Positions 1 through 8,024 of a DNA stretch of 50,624 nt are shown in pieces. A program made the translations under genes and the position numbers. Source of the DNA: an uncultured Spartobacteria bacterium. GTDB lineage: Bacteria > Verrucomicrobiota > Verrucomicrobiia > Chthoniobacterales > UBA6821. The number at the start of each line of letters is the position of its first letter. Position 1 is the stretch's first letter. The stretch is taken from assembly GCA_903847935.1 (NCBI GenBank), contig CAINEX010000019.1, forward strand, positions 1 through 50,624. Reading direction: 5' to 3'. The notes under the pieces were generated by a model. It had not been told where the DNA came from, did no database searches, and was given only the letters and a program-made list of their open reading frames with translations.

Positions 1-1411
1 CTCCCACATGATCGGCTACACGGGCAAGGAGGCCCCTCTCTCCATCCGCCCCATCGAGAACAACGACCTGATCTTCAGCGAAAGCCAGGGCCGGGAGGGG
101 ATCGAGCAGACCTTCGACTACCAACTCAAGGGTCAACCGGGGAGTCTTCACATCACTTACGATGCCGATGGAAAGAAAACCTCCGAGCGGATCGCCCAGC
201 CTCCCGTTCCGGGTGAGAATGTCATCACAACCCTTGATCAGAACCTCCAACGCATCTGTGAAAAAGTGCTTAAAGAAAACTGCAAGCGTGGAGCCATTGT
301 CATCATCGATCCCTGGACGGGTGAGATCCATGCCATGGCTTCGTGGCCCGAGTACAATCCTAACCACTTCGTCCCCATTCTGAATCCCGATATTTACAAA
401 CAGCTGAGTGAGGATCCTTCAACACCACTCCTGCCCCGGGCATTCCGTTCCGCTTATCCTCCCGGATCAACTTTCAAGACAATCGTCGGTCTTTCGGGAT
501 TTGAGTCGGGTAAACTGACTGCAAAGGATACCTACAGCGGCCCGACCGCCATCGACATCGGTAACTTCACGTTCCACAACTGGAAGAAGACCGATGCCGG
601 CCGTCTGAATTTCGTCGAGGCACTGACCCAATCGTGCAACACCTGGTTCATTCAGGCGGGCATCAAGATCGGGGCTCCAAATATTATTGAATGGGCCAAC
701 CGCTTAGGGCTTGGAAAGAAAACCGGGATTCCTCTTAAAGGGGAAGCCCAAGGCAATATCCCCAACGATGACTACATGCTCCGGGTTCAAAAACGGAAAA
801 TTCTCAAAGGCGATGTCGCCAACATGAGTATTGGTCAGGGAGATATCCTGATCACACCGCTCCAGATGGCTCAGGCTTACGGCGTCATCGCGACTGGTGG
901 GCAGTTTCACCAGACACGTCTCGTCAAGCAGATCCAAGGAATCGATAACAAGGTTCTCTCAGCATATCCCGACCGCTTGCGCGATAACATTCAGATCAAG
1001 CCTGAGGATATGGAGACGCTTCGCAAGGCACTCATTGCAGTCACCGAAGATGGTCAGGGCACCGCCCATCACGCCCAGGTTAAGGGAACCACAGTGGCCG
1101 GCAAGACAGGCACGGCCCAGTGGGGTCCGACGAACAAACAGCGCACCGCCGCGTGGTTTGCAGGATTCGTGCCAGCGGAGCATCCCCAATATGCTTTTGC
1201 AGCCGTTTATGAGGGGGAACCAGGTGACAACACCATCCACGGGGGGAGTCATGCAGCTCCGCTTATCGGCAAAGTCCTTCAAGAGATCTACGGAGTGAAG
1301 GAAACGAAAGAAATCAACTCTCCGCCTGAGCAAAAAAATCCCACCAACTCCACGAATCAAACCGACCTGCCGACAAAGCCCGATCTGGAGCCCGTGGACC
1401 AGTCGAACTGA
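1..1411 (+). CDS. mrdA: Penicillin-binding protein 2 (peptidoglycan transpeptidase), 5' truncated
   Basis: This is the C-terminal part of a monofunctional class B penicillin-binding protein that cross-links peptidoglycan in the periplasm during side-wall elongation. The frame is open to the window edge: codons before the first ATG (position 8) read Ser-His, as in the SHxxGY stretch of PBP2, so the true start lies outside. The catalytic motifs are intact: PPGSTFK (SxxK serine), SCNTW (SxN) and GKTGTAQ (KTG). The block ANMSIGQGDILITPLQMAQ is typical of PBP2/FtsI. About 35 residues after the transpeptidase domain are polar, rich in Asn, Pro and Thr, and probably disordered. rodA does not follow; the next gene is convergent. 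PBP2 is preferred over FtsI because of the SHMIGYTG context and the lack of PASTA domains. Confidence 0.9.
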   Translation, partial: SHMIGYTGKEAPLSIRPIENNDLIFSESQGREGIEQTFDYQLKGQPGSLHITYDADGKKTSERIAQPPVPGENVITTLDQNLQRICEKVLKENCKRGAIVIIDPWTGEIHAMASWPEYNPNHFVPILNPDIYKQLSEDPSTPLLPRAFRSAYPPGSTFKTIVGLSGFESGKLTAKDTYSGPTAIDIGNFTFHNWKKTDAGRLNFVEALTQSCNTWFIQAGIKIGAPNIIEWANRLGLGKKTGIPLKGEAQGNIPNDDYMLRVQKRKILKGDVANMSIGQGDILITPLQMAQAYGVIATGGQFHQTRLVKQIQGIDNKVLSAYPDRLRDNIQIKPEDMETLRKALIAVTEDGQGTAHHAQVKGTTVAGKTGTAQWGPTNKQRTAAWFAGFVPAEHPQYAFAAVYEGEPGDNTIHGGSHAAPLIGKVLQEIYGVKETKEINSPPEQKNPTNSTNQTDLPTKPDLEPVDQSN

Positions 1412-1413
1412 TG

Positions 1414-1611
1414 CTACCGCAGGGAGCTATTGATCGTGGAGCGGAGAATAGCGTAAAATCGGGCGATGATGCCTTGGGCCATAGGCGATGGCTTAGAAGC
1501 GGAATGTTTTAACTCGGGGTATTTGGAGGCAAGATCCGAGGATCTTTTGAGGGCAGCCCACTGCCAAAGTTCGTCGGATGAACGGATCGGTGTTTTGATG
1601 GCGGTTTTCAT
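1414..1611 (-). CDS. Possible 65-residue hypothetical protein downstream of lexA
   Basis: A small ORF that begins 18 bases after the lexA stop on the same strand and ends three bases before the converging PBP2 gene. The product is basic with no transmembrane segment or recognised motif; it contains SSDELWQW near the N-terminus and a Ser/Arg-rich end. No clear Shine-Dalgarno sequence precedes the ATG. Its position would make it part of a lexA transcript and hence possibly SOS-controlled, but that is inference. It could equally be the untranslated 3' region of lexA. Confidence 0.35.
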   Translation of the reverse strand: MKTAIKTPIRSSDELWQWAALKRSSDLASKYPELKHSASKPSPMAQGIIARFYAILRSTINSSLR

Positions 1612-1629
1612 GAGTTGGGTGGCGAGGTG

Positions 1630-2244
1630 CTATCGTTGGGTATTGGTACGGATTAAAGCTCGGAAAACACCCTGGATAATCAGTTCACGCGCTGGGATCA
1701 GATCAGGGTACAACGGGTTTTCTGCCCGTAGAAATGGAACACTACCCTCAATGAGGTAACGCTTGAGCGTCACATCGCCGTCGATCAATGCGGCGACGAT
1801 ATCTCGATGCCTTGGCTCGGAGTGCTCAAGAATGACGATATCGCGGTCGAGGATTCCGGCCGCGATCATCGAATCACCCCTTACCTCAAGTGCAAAGGTT
1901 CTGGCACTTCTCGGGAGACGAATGGTTGAAGGGTCAATCGTTATGCACTTTTCAGAATCCTGCACCTGCCCCTCGGGGATCCCTGCGGGTATCATTCCAT
2001 AAACCGGAACCTCAAGCAGTTCAGGCCTTCGCTTGAAATCAGGGAGCAGGATGTTGCGGGAGCGTCCCGACTCGCGGCGGATCACCCCCTTTTTCTCCAT
2101 GAGATCAAGATGAGACGCCACGGTCGCTGGGGAACTGAATCCGAACTTACCCATGATCTCCCGCACGGAGGGTATCCGGCCGCACTCCTCGGCGGAGTCG
2201 CGGATGAAAGAGAGGATTTGGGTCTGTCGCAGGGTGAGATTCAT
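1630..2244 (-). CDS. lexA: LexA repressor (SOS response, self-cleaving)
   Basis: A 204-residue transcriptional repressor of DNA-damage genes. An N-terminal winged helix-turn-helix (about residues 1-65, with SVREIMGKFGFSSPATV as recognition region) is followed by an S24 peptidase-like domain. The Ala87-Gly88 bond in MIPAGIPEG is the autocleavage site, Ser125 in RGDSM is the nucleophile and Lys161 in TLKRY the general base, so RecA-stimulated self-cleavage should work. The length is normal for the family. The start codon lies inside a 36-base palindrome (2238-2273) that probably serves as the autoregulatory operator. lipA is 207 bases upstream on the same strand, so lexA probably has its own promoter in that gap. 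Confidence 0.96.
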   Translation of the reverse strand: MNLTLRQTQILSFIRDSAEECGRIPSVREIMGKFGFSSPATVASHLDLMEKKGVIRRESGRSRNILLPDFKRRPELLEVPVYGMIPAGIPEGQVQDSEKCITIDPSTIRLPRSARTFALEVRGDSMIAAGILDRDIVILEHSEPRHRDIVAALIDGDVTLKRYLIEGSVPFLRAENPLYPDLIPARELIIQGVFRALIRTNTQR

Positions 2245-2273
2245 ATACCGATCATTTGTTCGGTATATGAATC
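2238..2273. promoter_or_regulatory. Perfect 14-8-14 palindrome over the lexA start: probable LexA operator
   Basis: The arms are GATTCATATACCGA and TCGGTATATGAATC, exact reverse complements of each other, separated by the 8-base spacer TCATTTGT. The lexA ATG (complement of 2242-2244) lies inside the left arm. A perfect dyad at the lexA start is best explained as the autorepression site. It is not the TGTTC-N4-GAACA box that I recall being reported for Verrucomicrobium LexA. An alternative is a hairpin in the mRNA that covers the initiation region and controls translation. Confidence 0.65.
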
Positions 2274-2451
2274 TAAAATGCCGTACAAGGGAATTTTTAC
2301 AAAATCAGGTTCATTTTTCATTTATCACACAGACACCTGAATTGATCAGGATGAACCAGAGGAGACTTTGGGATCCCAATGAAATGGAATCGACCAAGCA
2401 ATGAATCCTACACCAAGGAGACTACACACGCATGGCGCACTTATCCTGAAC

Positions 2452-3378
2452 CTATTTATTTAACCCTTCCCGCTCAGCCAAAGACTCGATCGGATTGAAG
2501 TCTGATGCGTGGTAACTGCTGCGAACGAGCGGGCCGCTCGCCACATGGGTGAAGCCTTTTTTCCTGGCGATCTCGCCGTAGAGGGAAAATGTTTCGGGCG
2601 TGATGTACTCCACAACAGGGAGATGCTGAGGGCTAGGTCGCAGGTACTGCCCCATGGTGAGGACACTGACATTGGCCTCGCGGAGGTCATCCATGGCTTG
2701 AAAGATCTCATTCTCCTCTTCACCGAGACCGAGCATGATGCCGCTCTTGGTGACCATTTTCAGCCCCTTGCCCTCGCCAAGTTCACGGGCCCTCTTGAGA
2801 AAGTCGAGAGAGAGGCGGTACTTCGCACGGGAACGAACCATCGGAGTGAGGCGCTCAACGGTCTCGAGATTATGGTTGAAGATATGCGGTGCCGCATCGA
2901 TGACCGTATGCAGCGAAGAGTCCTTGCCGTTGAAATCGGGAGTGAGAATTTCGATGATGATCGCGCCATCCATGTCACGGATCGCTTGGATGGTACGGGC
3001 AAAATGCTCCGCACCTCCATCCGGGATGTCATCACGGGCAACGGCCGTAATGACGACATGTTTGAGCTTCATCCGTCGGACAGCCTCGGCAACACGCTCG
3101 GGTTCATCATGTTCAAGAGGAAAAGGCTTGGCTGTGTCGACAGCACAGAAGCCACAAGCCCTGGTGCAACGGTCACCGGCGATCATCATGGTTGCCGTAC
3201 CGCCGCTCCAGCACTCCCAGCGATTCGGACACTGGGCACTCTCGCAGACAGTGTGCAGGCGAAGATCCGAGATCATCGCCTTGGTAGAGAAAAAAACAGG
3301 GTTGGAAGGTAGGCGAACCTTGATCCAGTCGGGCTTGCGCTCCTGATGGAGGGAGGGATCAATCTTAGGAGTAGCCAT
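2452..3378 (-). CDS. lipA: Lipoyl synthase (radical SAM)
   Basis: A 308-residue radical-SAM enzyme that inserts two sulfur atoms into protein-bound octanoyl groups to make lipoyl cofactor for pyruvate and 2-oxoglutarate dehydrogenases and the glycine cleavage system. Both iron-sulfur sites are visible: the auxiliary cluster ligands C45, C50 and C56 (CESAQCPNRWEC) and the radical-SAM triad C71, C75, C78 (CTRACGFC). The later block TMGQYLRPS is typical of the family. It starts 130 bases after the end of aroQ on the same strand. lipB is not adjacent. The first ATG gives the expected N-terminal length. Confidence 0.97.
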   Translation of the reverse strand: MATPKIDPSLHQERKPDWIKVRLPSNPVFFSTKAMISDLRLHTVCESAQCPNRWECWSGGTATMMIAGDRCTRACGFCAVDTAKPFPLEHDEPERVAEAVRRMKLKHVVITAVARDDIPDGGAEHFARTIQAIRDMDGAIIIEILTPDFNGKDSSLHTVIDAAPHIFNHNLETVERLTPMVRSRAKYRLSLDFLKRARELGEGKGLKMVTKSGIMLGLGEEENEIFQAMDDLREANVSVLTMGQYLRPSPQHLPVVEYITPETFSLYGEIARKKGFTHVASGPLVRSSYHASDFNPIESLAEREGLNK

Positions 3379-3508
3379 GGGGGAACATCTTAAAACGTTC
3401 GCAGTGAAAACGGAGAAAAAAATTCACGCTGAGGGAATGCCCCGAAAGAATCATTTCCAGCATCTCAATCCCTCTGCGAAATAATAGAGGAGGGGATATT
3501 TACTGCCC

Positions 3509-4063
3509 CTATTGACTGCCTAGGGGACGGACAGCAATCCGTGCCACTTCGACAGGAATTCCTCGGTCCCGGAGCATTCTTTCTGCTTCAGCACGGTCGG
3601 CCCAGTCAAGAGCGGTACGACAGAGAGGACGCCATTGGCGGAGCATTTCGCGGTTCACTCTATCCAACTTGGGCCTGATCTCAGTTGTCAGGTCGAGCGG
3701 TTTCAACTTGGGAACATCTATTCCCGAGCGCCATCCCGCGATCAATTCCTCCTGATAGCGGCGAGAGGCGGCAATCTGAGGGATGAAGAATCTTGTTACC
3801 TCTGAAGCTGAGAGCCCCTCCATTGATCCAACTGCTTTTAACTCCGTCAGCATCCGGGCTTCACGCGCAGGATCGGCAATCGGAATACCCTCCCGGCATT
3901 TACTCCAAGCCACCTCACGCGACAACTGAAGCCTCTGGATCATCAGGATAACCAGCGGATTGAGACTTTTATCAACTGAGGCCATCACACGGCTTGGAAA
4001 AACCGTGACCAAAAAACTTACTAAGAGGCAGACGTTTAAGAGGAACGATCGGCAAGGAATCAT
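3509..4063 (-). CDS. Secreted (AroQ-gamma type) chorismate mutase
   Basis: A 184-residue protein with a signal peptide (MIPCRSFLLNVCLLVSF, cleavage probably near VMASV) and an all-helical chorismate mutase domain. The family pattern is clear: IQRLQLSREVAWSKCREG, then PIADPARE, then IPQIAASRRYQEE and, later, LDRVNREMLRQW, which parallels the exported chorismate mutases of Mycobacterium and Salmonella. It should convert chorismate to prephenate in the periplasm. I chose the ATG at 4063, four bases past the recR stop, because it opens directly into the signal peptide; in-frame ATGs at 4081 and 4090 lie inside recR. Its coupling to recR is unusual and gives no functional clue. Confidence 0.82.
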   Translation of the reverse strand: MIPCRSFLLNVCLLVSFLVTVFPSRVMASVDKSLNPLVILMIQRLQLSREVAWSKCREGIPIADPAREARMLTELKAVGSMEGLSASEVTRFFIPQIAASRRYQEELIAGWRSGIDVPKLKPLDLTTEIRPKLDRVNREMLRQWRPLCRTALDWADRAEAERMLRDRGIPVEVARIAVRPLGSQ

Positions 4064-4067
4064 GATT

Positions 4068-4679
4068 TTAACGCTGTCCATACACGCCACGATTCGCCAG
4101 AGCCCGGTGCAGCGTTATCTGATCGGCATGCTCGACCCCTCCCCCGGCGGGCAAACCTTGGGCGATGCGGGTGACATGAACACCGGTCGGTGCAAGCATC
4201 TCGGCAAGATAATGGGAGGTAGCCTCTCCCTCAACATCGACCCCCAGTGCGAGGATCACCTCCGAGGGACGCTCCTCACCGATTCTCTCGATTAACTCGG
4301 CAATCCTGAGTTGTTCGGGACCGATCCCATCCAACGGGGAGAGCTTCCCCCCCAGCGAGTGATAACGGCCTCGGAAGACACCCGTACGCTCAAGGGGAAG
4401 GATATCGGTTGGTGATTCGACGACACATAGTTCGCGCCCGGATCGCCCCTCATCAAGGCAGAGAAAACACTCCTCCTGCTCAGCAAAAAAACCGCAAAGT
4501 CTGCAGGTTGTCAGCTTCTCATGAGCCCGGGAGATCGCGGCAACAATCTGTTCAGGCTTTGCATCGCGAGAACGAATGATCCAGAGCGCGATTCTCTCGG
4601 CGCTTCGAGGACCGATACCGGGAAGTCGTCGAAACTGACGGACCAGTTCACGGAAGGAGTCGGGATAGTCGAGAGGCAC
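4068..4679 (-). CDS. recR: Recombination mediator protein RecR
   Basis: A 203-residue protein that, with RecO, loads RecA on SSB-coated gaps. Helix-hairpin-helix (LPGIGPRSAERIAL, about residues 19-33), a four-cysteine zinc finger (C59, C62, C71, C74) and a TOPRIM domain (from about residue 82, with SPTDILPLERTGVF) follow in order. The C-terminal stretch IAQGLPAGGGVEHADQ matches the RecR signature with small changes. The usual partners dnaX and ybaB are not next to it. It lies 96 bases downstream of the cyclase-like gene on the same strand and its stop is almost joined to the chorismate mutase start. Confidence 0.95.
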   Translation of the reverse strand: MPLDYPDSFRELVRQFRRLPGIGPRSAERIALWIIRSRDAKPEQIVAAISRAHEKLTTCRLCGFFAEQEECFLCLDEGRSGRELCVVESPTDILPLERTGVFRGRYHSLGGKLSPLDGIGPEQLRIAELIERIGEERPSEVILALGVDVEGEATSHYLAEMLAPTGVHVTRIAQGLPAGGGVEHADQITLHRALANRGVYGQR

Positions 4680-4775
4680 AGGATCGGGTGGCTGTTAACG
4701 TTTTATGCTGAGGGCTTTAAGGTCAGAATGAAAAAACAGAAAGAAGGATGCCATCGAGTCTGAAAGCCATTTTCC

Positions 4776-6041
4776 TCACACCGCTTCCGCCAGAAGTGCC
4801 CGCTCGGGGGTCGGTTCATCCTCACCCCGTCGGGCGCGTTCGACCCTCTCGAGATAATGATCAAGAGCCATATCGGGAATCCCGGGTATACGGGCTGAGG
4901 AAAATGCGCTGATGGATTCCGCCCATTTTCGTTCGCGGAAGTAGATGACGCCCTTCCAGAATTGATCACGACTGCGCTCGCGTTCCGGGGAGAGTGCATT
5001 CTTGGCAGCAAGGAATTCGTACAACTCAACCCGCCTCCGACTCCCGGCACGCTGGAGCAAATCAATCGGACGTCCCTCCAACTTTTCGGAGGCCAATTCG
5101 TAAGTCGTGGGACCGCTGAGAATCCTGCATCCGTATTGCGCGCAGGCCGCGGAGAGATGGCGGGCAAACTCCACGGCGGGACCGGAGACACTGAAGCGTC
5201 CCATTCGGGCGCCACCATAGGCAGCCGCAATCATCCCCCCAGAGTTCAGGCCGATCCGGAAATCAAGGCGTTTCTGCCAATGGGCATCACACTCGCGGTT
5301 GAGATCTTCCAAGCGAGAGACAAGATCAAGGGCGGCACGTGCCGCCTTGCAGGCGTGATTGAAGGTCCCCTTCACCGGTAGGGGCACGCCAAAGATGACG
5401 CGTATGCTTTCTCCCGAACATTCGTCAAGATAGCCTCCCACATCGACCAGGAAGTCGGAGGCCGTGCGCAGGTACATATTCATCAGGGAGACATAATCCG
5501 AGGCACTTAACGACTCCATGAGATCGACATGGTTGTGAATGGTGCAGACCAGCACGGAGGCCTCGTGAAGCTCTCCCGGAAAATCAACACCGAGACCGCC
5601 ATCCACTAAACGCCTGAAAATATCGGCGCGCAAGCGGTGCCCGAAGAGTCTGCGTAACACGGGCTCCCGGGATCCGGTGTCGGTTTTTTCAAAGATCAGC
5701 ACGGACACAAGAGCAAGCAGGATCGCAACGATCCCGGGAACAGGATTGAAGTAAGAGCTGTAGAGATTGGCCACCAGAGACGCTCCCAACAACAGGATCG
5801 CAATCATCGTCACGATAGTTACCGTCTCCTGGCGCGATGACTGAAGGGCGATCCATATGACGGCAATTTCCAGAAACAGAGAGGTTCCAATGAGCAATCC
5901 TCCGGCAACACCCTGCCACTGGGATTGTATCAAGCCCTTCCAAAAACCGCCCACTCCCTCAAGACCACCCGAAAAATAGAGCAGGGAAAAGAGGGCGCCC
6001 GTCAGAACGCCAAGGAACAGTGTGGATTTGATCAGCCTCAT
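4776..6041 (-). CDS. Membrane protein with degenerate class III adenylate/guanylate cyclase domain
   Basis: A 421-residue protein with four predicted N-terminal membrane helices (about 6-24, 46-67, 73-93, 101-117), a linker with the FGHRLRADIFRRL motif usual before bacterial class III cyclase domains, a cyclase homology domain (about 160-345) and a helical C-terminal part. The catalytic residues look damaged. The first metal Asp (normally in FxDIxGF) is Thr167 (LVCTIHNH). The second aligns with Glu211 (SGESIRVIFG). The transition-state Asn/Arg of VNxAARL read Glu291 and His295 (VEFARHL). The fold is recognisable, so it may be a pseudo-cyclase that senses or scaffolds. It is divergent from rluD, with 178 bases between the two starts. 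Confidence 0.8.
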   Translation of the reverse strand: MRLIKSTLFLGVLTGALFSLLYFSGGLEGVGGFWKGLIQSQWQGVAGGLLIGTSLFLEIAVIWIALQSSRQETVTIVTMIAILLLGASLVANLYSSYFNPVPGIVAILLALVSVLIFEKTDTGSREPVLRRLFGHRLRADIFRRLVDGGLGVDFPGELHEASVLVCTIHNHVDLMESLSASDYVSLMNMYLRTASDFLVDVGGYLDECSGESIRVIFGVPLPVKGTFNHACKAARAALDLVSRLEDLNRECDAHWQKRLDFRIGLNSGGMIAAAYGGARMGRFSVSGPAVEFARHLSAACAQYGCRILSGPTTYELASEKLEGRPIDLLQRAGSRRRVELYEFLAAKNALSPERERSRDQFWKGVIYFRERKWAESISAFSSARIPGIPDMALDHYLERVERARRGEDEPTPERALLAEAV

Positions 6042-6219
6042 TGATGACTCGGTTGCTTACGGTTGAAAAGGAAACAATACACGGCTAACAGGCTTTCACC
6101 AAGCCGGATGGGAATCAAGAGTTCTGGAACATTCCGGATGACATCAATTGACCATGTTCCCCGCAGGAGCCATCCTTCTTCAAAACCTTAGCCTACGACA
6201 GCCAGCAACCGCCAATCCT

Positions 6220-7152
6220 ATGACCGATCCAGCAGTCCACGAAATCGCCGCCACGGAGGAGGATCGACGTCAACGACTCGACATGGTTTTGGTGAGACGT
6301 CTCCCTCAACTCTCCCGCTCCAAGATACAGTCCCTTGTAAAGTCAGGACGGGTGACCTTGCTGGGCTCTCCCGTACGCAGTAGCGACGAAGTCAACCCGG
6401 GCGATGTGTTCCGTGTGGTGGAGGAGCCCTACAAACCACCGGCGGGGGCTCACCCTGAGGACATTCCCCTGCACATCCTGCACGAGGATGAAGATCTCCT
6501 GGTTGTCAACAAGCCCGCAGGCATGGTTGTTCACATCGGAGCAGGTCACGAAGAGGGTACACTTGTGAATGCGTTGCTCCATCACGGAGGAACCCTCTCG
6601 GCAGGTTCCGAGGAGCATCGTCCCGGAATCGTTCATCGACTTGATAAGGAGACTTCGGGTTGCATCGTGGTGGCCAAGAACGATCAGACGCACGCAGCCC
6701 TCTCGCAGTGTTTTGCAGCCAGACAGGTAAAAAAAACCTACCTGGCCATCATTCGCGGAAGGCCCCGTCACGTGAAAGGAACCATCGATCTGGCAATTGG
6801 CAGACACCCGGTTCAGCGTCAGAAAATGACGCCGAGGCGCCCCCCTTCGGGACGTGATGCGCTGACGGATTACGAACTGTTGGCCACCCGCGATGGATGG
6901 ACATTGATCGCCTGCATGCCTCATACGGGGCGCACCCACCAAATCCGGGTTCATCTCCAGCACTTGGGCCACCCCATTGCGGGGGATCCCCTCTACGGCA
7001 AACGAGATAGTTTCAAACGCCATCTCCTCCATGCCTGGAAGCTCGAGTTCGTTCATCCCCGCACGGGTGAACCGATGATCTTCGAGGCACCGCTCCCGGC
7101 TGATTTTGGACTCGTTCCCCTCCCTCCTCCAAAGACAAACTCACGCCCATGA
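6220..7152 (+). CDS. rluD: RluA/RluD-family 23S rRNA pseudouridine synthase
   Basis: A 310-residue enzyme that isomerises uridines in large-subunit rRNA. An S4 RNA-binding domain (about residues 18-70: RLDMVLVRRLPQLSRSKIQ) is followed by the synthase domain with the catalytic Asp142 in HRLDKETSG and the downstream GRTHQIRVHLQHLGHPIAGD block. I prefer the ATG at 6220 because the protein then starts close to the S4 domain; the frame is open to an ATG at 6148, which would add 24 residues with no family resemblance. Its stop overlaps the next start by four bases (ATGA). RluD is the closest label, but RluA-type relatives cannot be separated by eye. Confidence 0.9.
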   Translation: MTDPAVHEIAATEEDRRQRLDMVLVRRLPQLSRSKIQSLVKSGRVTLLGSPVRSSDEVNPGDVFRVVEEPYKPPAGAHPEDIPLHILHEDEDLLVVNKPAGMVVHIGAGHEEGTLVNALLHHGGTLSAGSEEHRPGIVHRLDKETSGCIVVAKNDQTHAALSQCFAARQVKKTYLAIIRGRPRHVKGTIDLAIGRHPVQRQKMTPRRPPSGRDALTDYELLATRDGWTLIACMPHTGRTHQIRVHLQHLGHPIAGDPLYGKRDSFKRHLLHAWKLEFVHPRTGEPMIFEAPLPADFGLVPLPPPKTNSRP

Positions 7153-7994
7153 GTTCTAATGCAGAAGAATTCCAGACAGCCCTCAAGACGGCATTACCGA
7201 TCCTACAGGGTATGAAAAAAAATCTCCGTCGCGCCCCAAAAGCCACGCAGGCAAGCCTCCAAAGGCTGCAAGCAATCCTTCCCGCTTCGTTTGAGAGCAC
7301 TGGAAAGGTCGCCCCGGCCGCACTGAAGTCGGTTGCCGTAGCTCCGCTCGTTCTAACCTCCGAAGATGACGGACGGCTGGCAAAACTTGAAATCCTCAAC
7401 CGTAAGATCCTCGACTGCACTCATTGTGCTCACCTTGTGTCAAGCAGGACCCAGGTGGTCTTCGGTGTGGGAAACCCTTTTGCAGAACTTCTTTTTGTCG
7501 GCGAGGCTCCGGGCGAGGAAGAGGATCTTCAAGGCGAACCCTTCATCGGGAAGGCCGGTCAACTTCTCACCAAGATCATCAGCGCAATGGAATATACGCG
7601 GGAGGAGATCTTCATCGCCAATGTCCTGAAATGCCGTCCCGACATGCCGGTGGGAGAATCGGGCAACAGGAAGCCGAAACCTGCCGAAATGGCCACTTGC
7701 CTTCCATGGCTCAAGCAGCAGATCGAACTCATCAAGCCGAAAGTGATCGTGGCACTCGGCCTCACTGCTGTGGAGGGCCTGCTCGGCGAGCCTCAAACCA
7801 TGCGTGATGTGCGGGGCAAGTGGCTCGACTACAACGGCGTTCCCCTGATGCCAACCTATCATCCGGCTTACCTTCTCCGAAACCAGACCCTCGCCGAGAA
7901 ACGTAAGGTTTGGGAAGACATGCTCCTTGTTCTGGAGAAACTGGGACGCCCGATCAGCGGGAAGCAGCGCTCTTACTTCCTTGAGAAGGTCTAG
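7149..7994 (+). CDS. Family 4 uracil-DNA glycosylase (Fe-S)
   Basis: A 281-residue base-excision repair enzyme that removes uracil from DNA. The family 4 motifs are clear: GEAPGEEEDLQGEPFIG (motif A) and PTYHPAYLLRN (motif B, His238). Four cysteines fit the [4Fe-4S] site: C90, C93, C162 and C184. An N-terminal region of about 85 residues, Lys/Ala-rich and probably helical, precedes the domain; this kind of extension also occurs in other UDG-4 proteins and in phage polymerase fusions. The ATGA overlap with rluD suggests translational coupling. It is the only uracil-DNA glycosylase in the window. Confidence 0.92.
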   Translation: MSSNAEEFQTALKTALPILQGMKKNLRRAPKATQASLQRLQAILPASFESTGKVAPAALKSVAVAPLVLTSEDDGRLAKLEILNRKILDCTHCAHLVSSRTQVVFGVGNPFAELLFVGEAPGEEEDLQGEPFIGKAGQLLTKIISAMEYTREEIFIANVLKCRPDMPVGESGNRKPKPAEMATCLPWLKQQIELIKPKVIVALGLTAVEGLLGEPQTMRDVRGKWLDYNGVPLMPTYHPAYLLRNQTLAEKRKVWEDMLLVLEKLGRPISGKQRSYFLEKV

Positions 7995-8024
7995 GATCGC
8001 AGCGAGCCATTTCACTCATCAATT

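Noticed and set aside
2509..3312. 267-codon plus-strand ORF opposite lipA
   Set aside because: It lies wholly antisense to a certain lipA and shows no recognisable motif; long antisense frames are common in GC-rich coding DNA.
6343..7056. 237-codon minus-strand ORF opposite rluD
   Set aside because: Antisense shadow of a well-supported pseudouridine synthase gene, with no motif or ribosome-binding site.
7440..8015. 191-codon minus-strand ORF opposite the uracil-DNA glycosylase
   Set aside because: Antisense to a gene with clear family motifs; no independent support.
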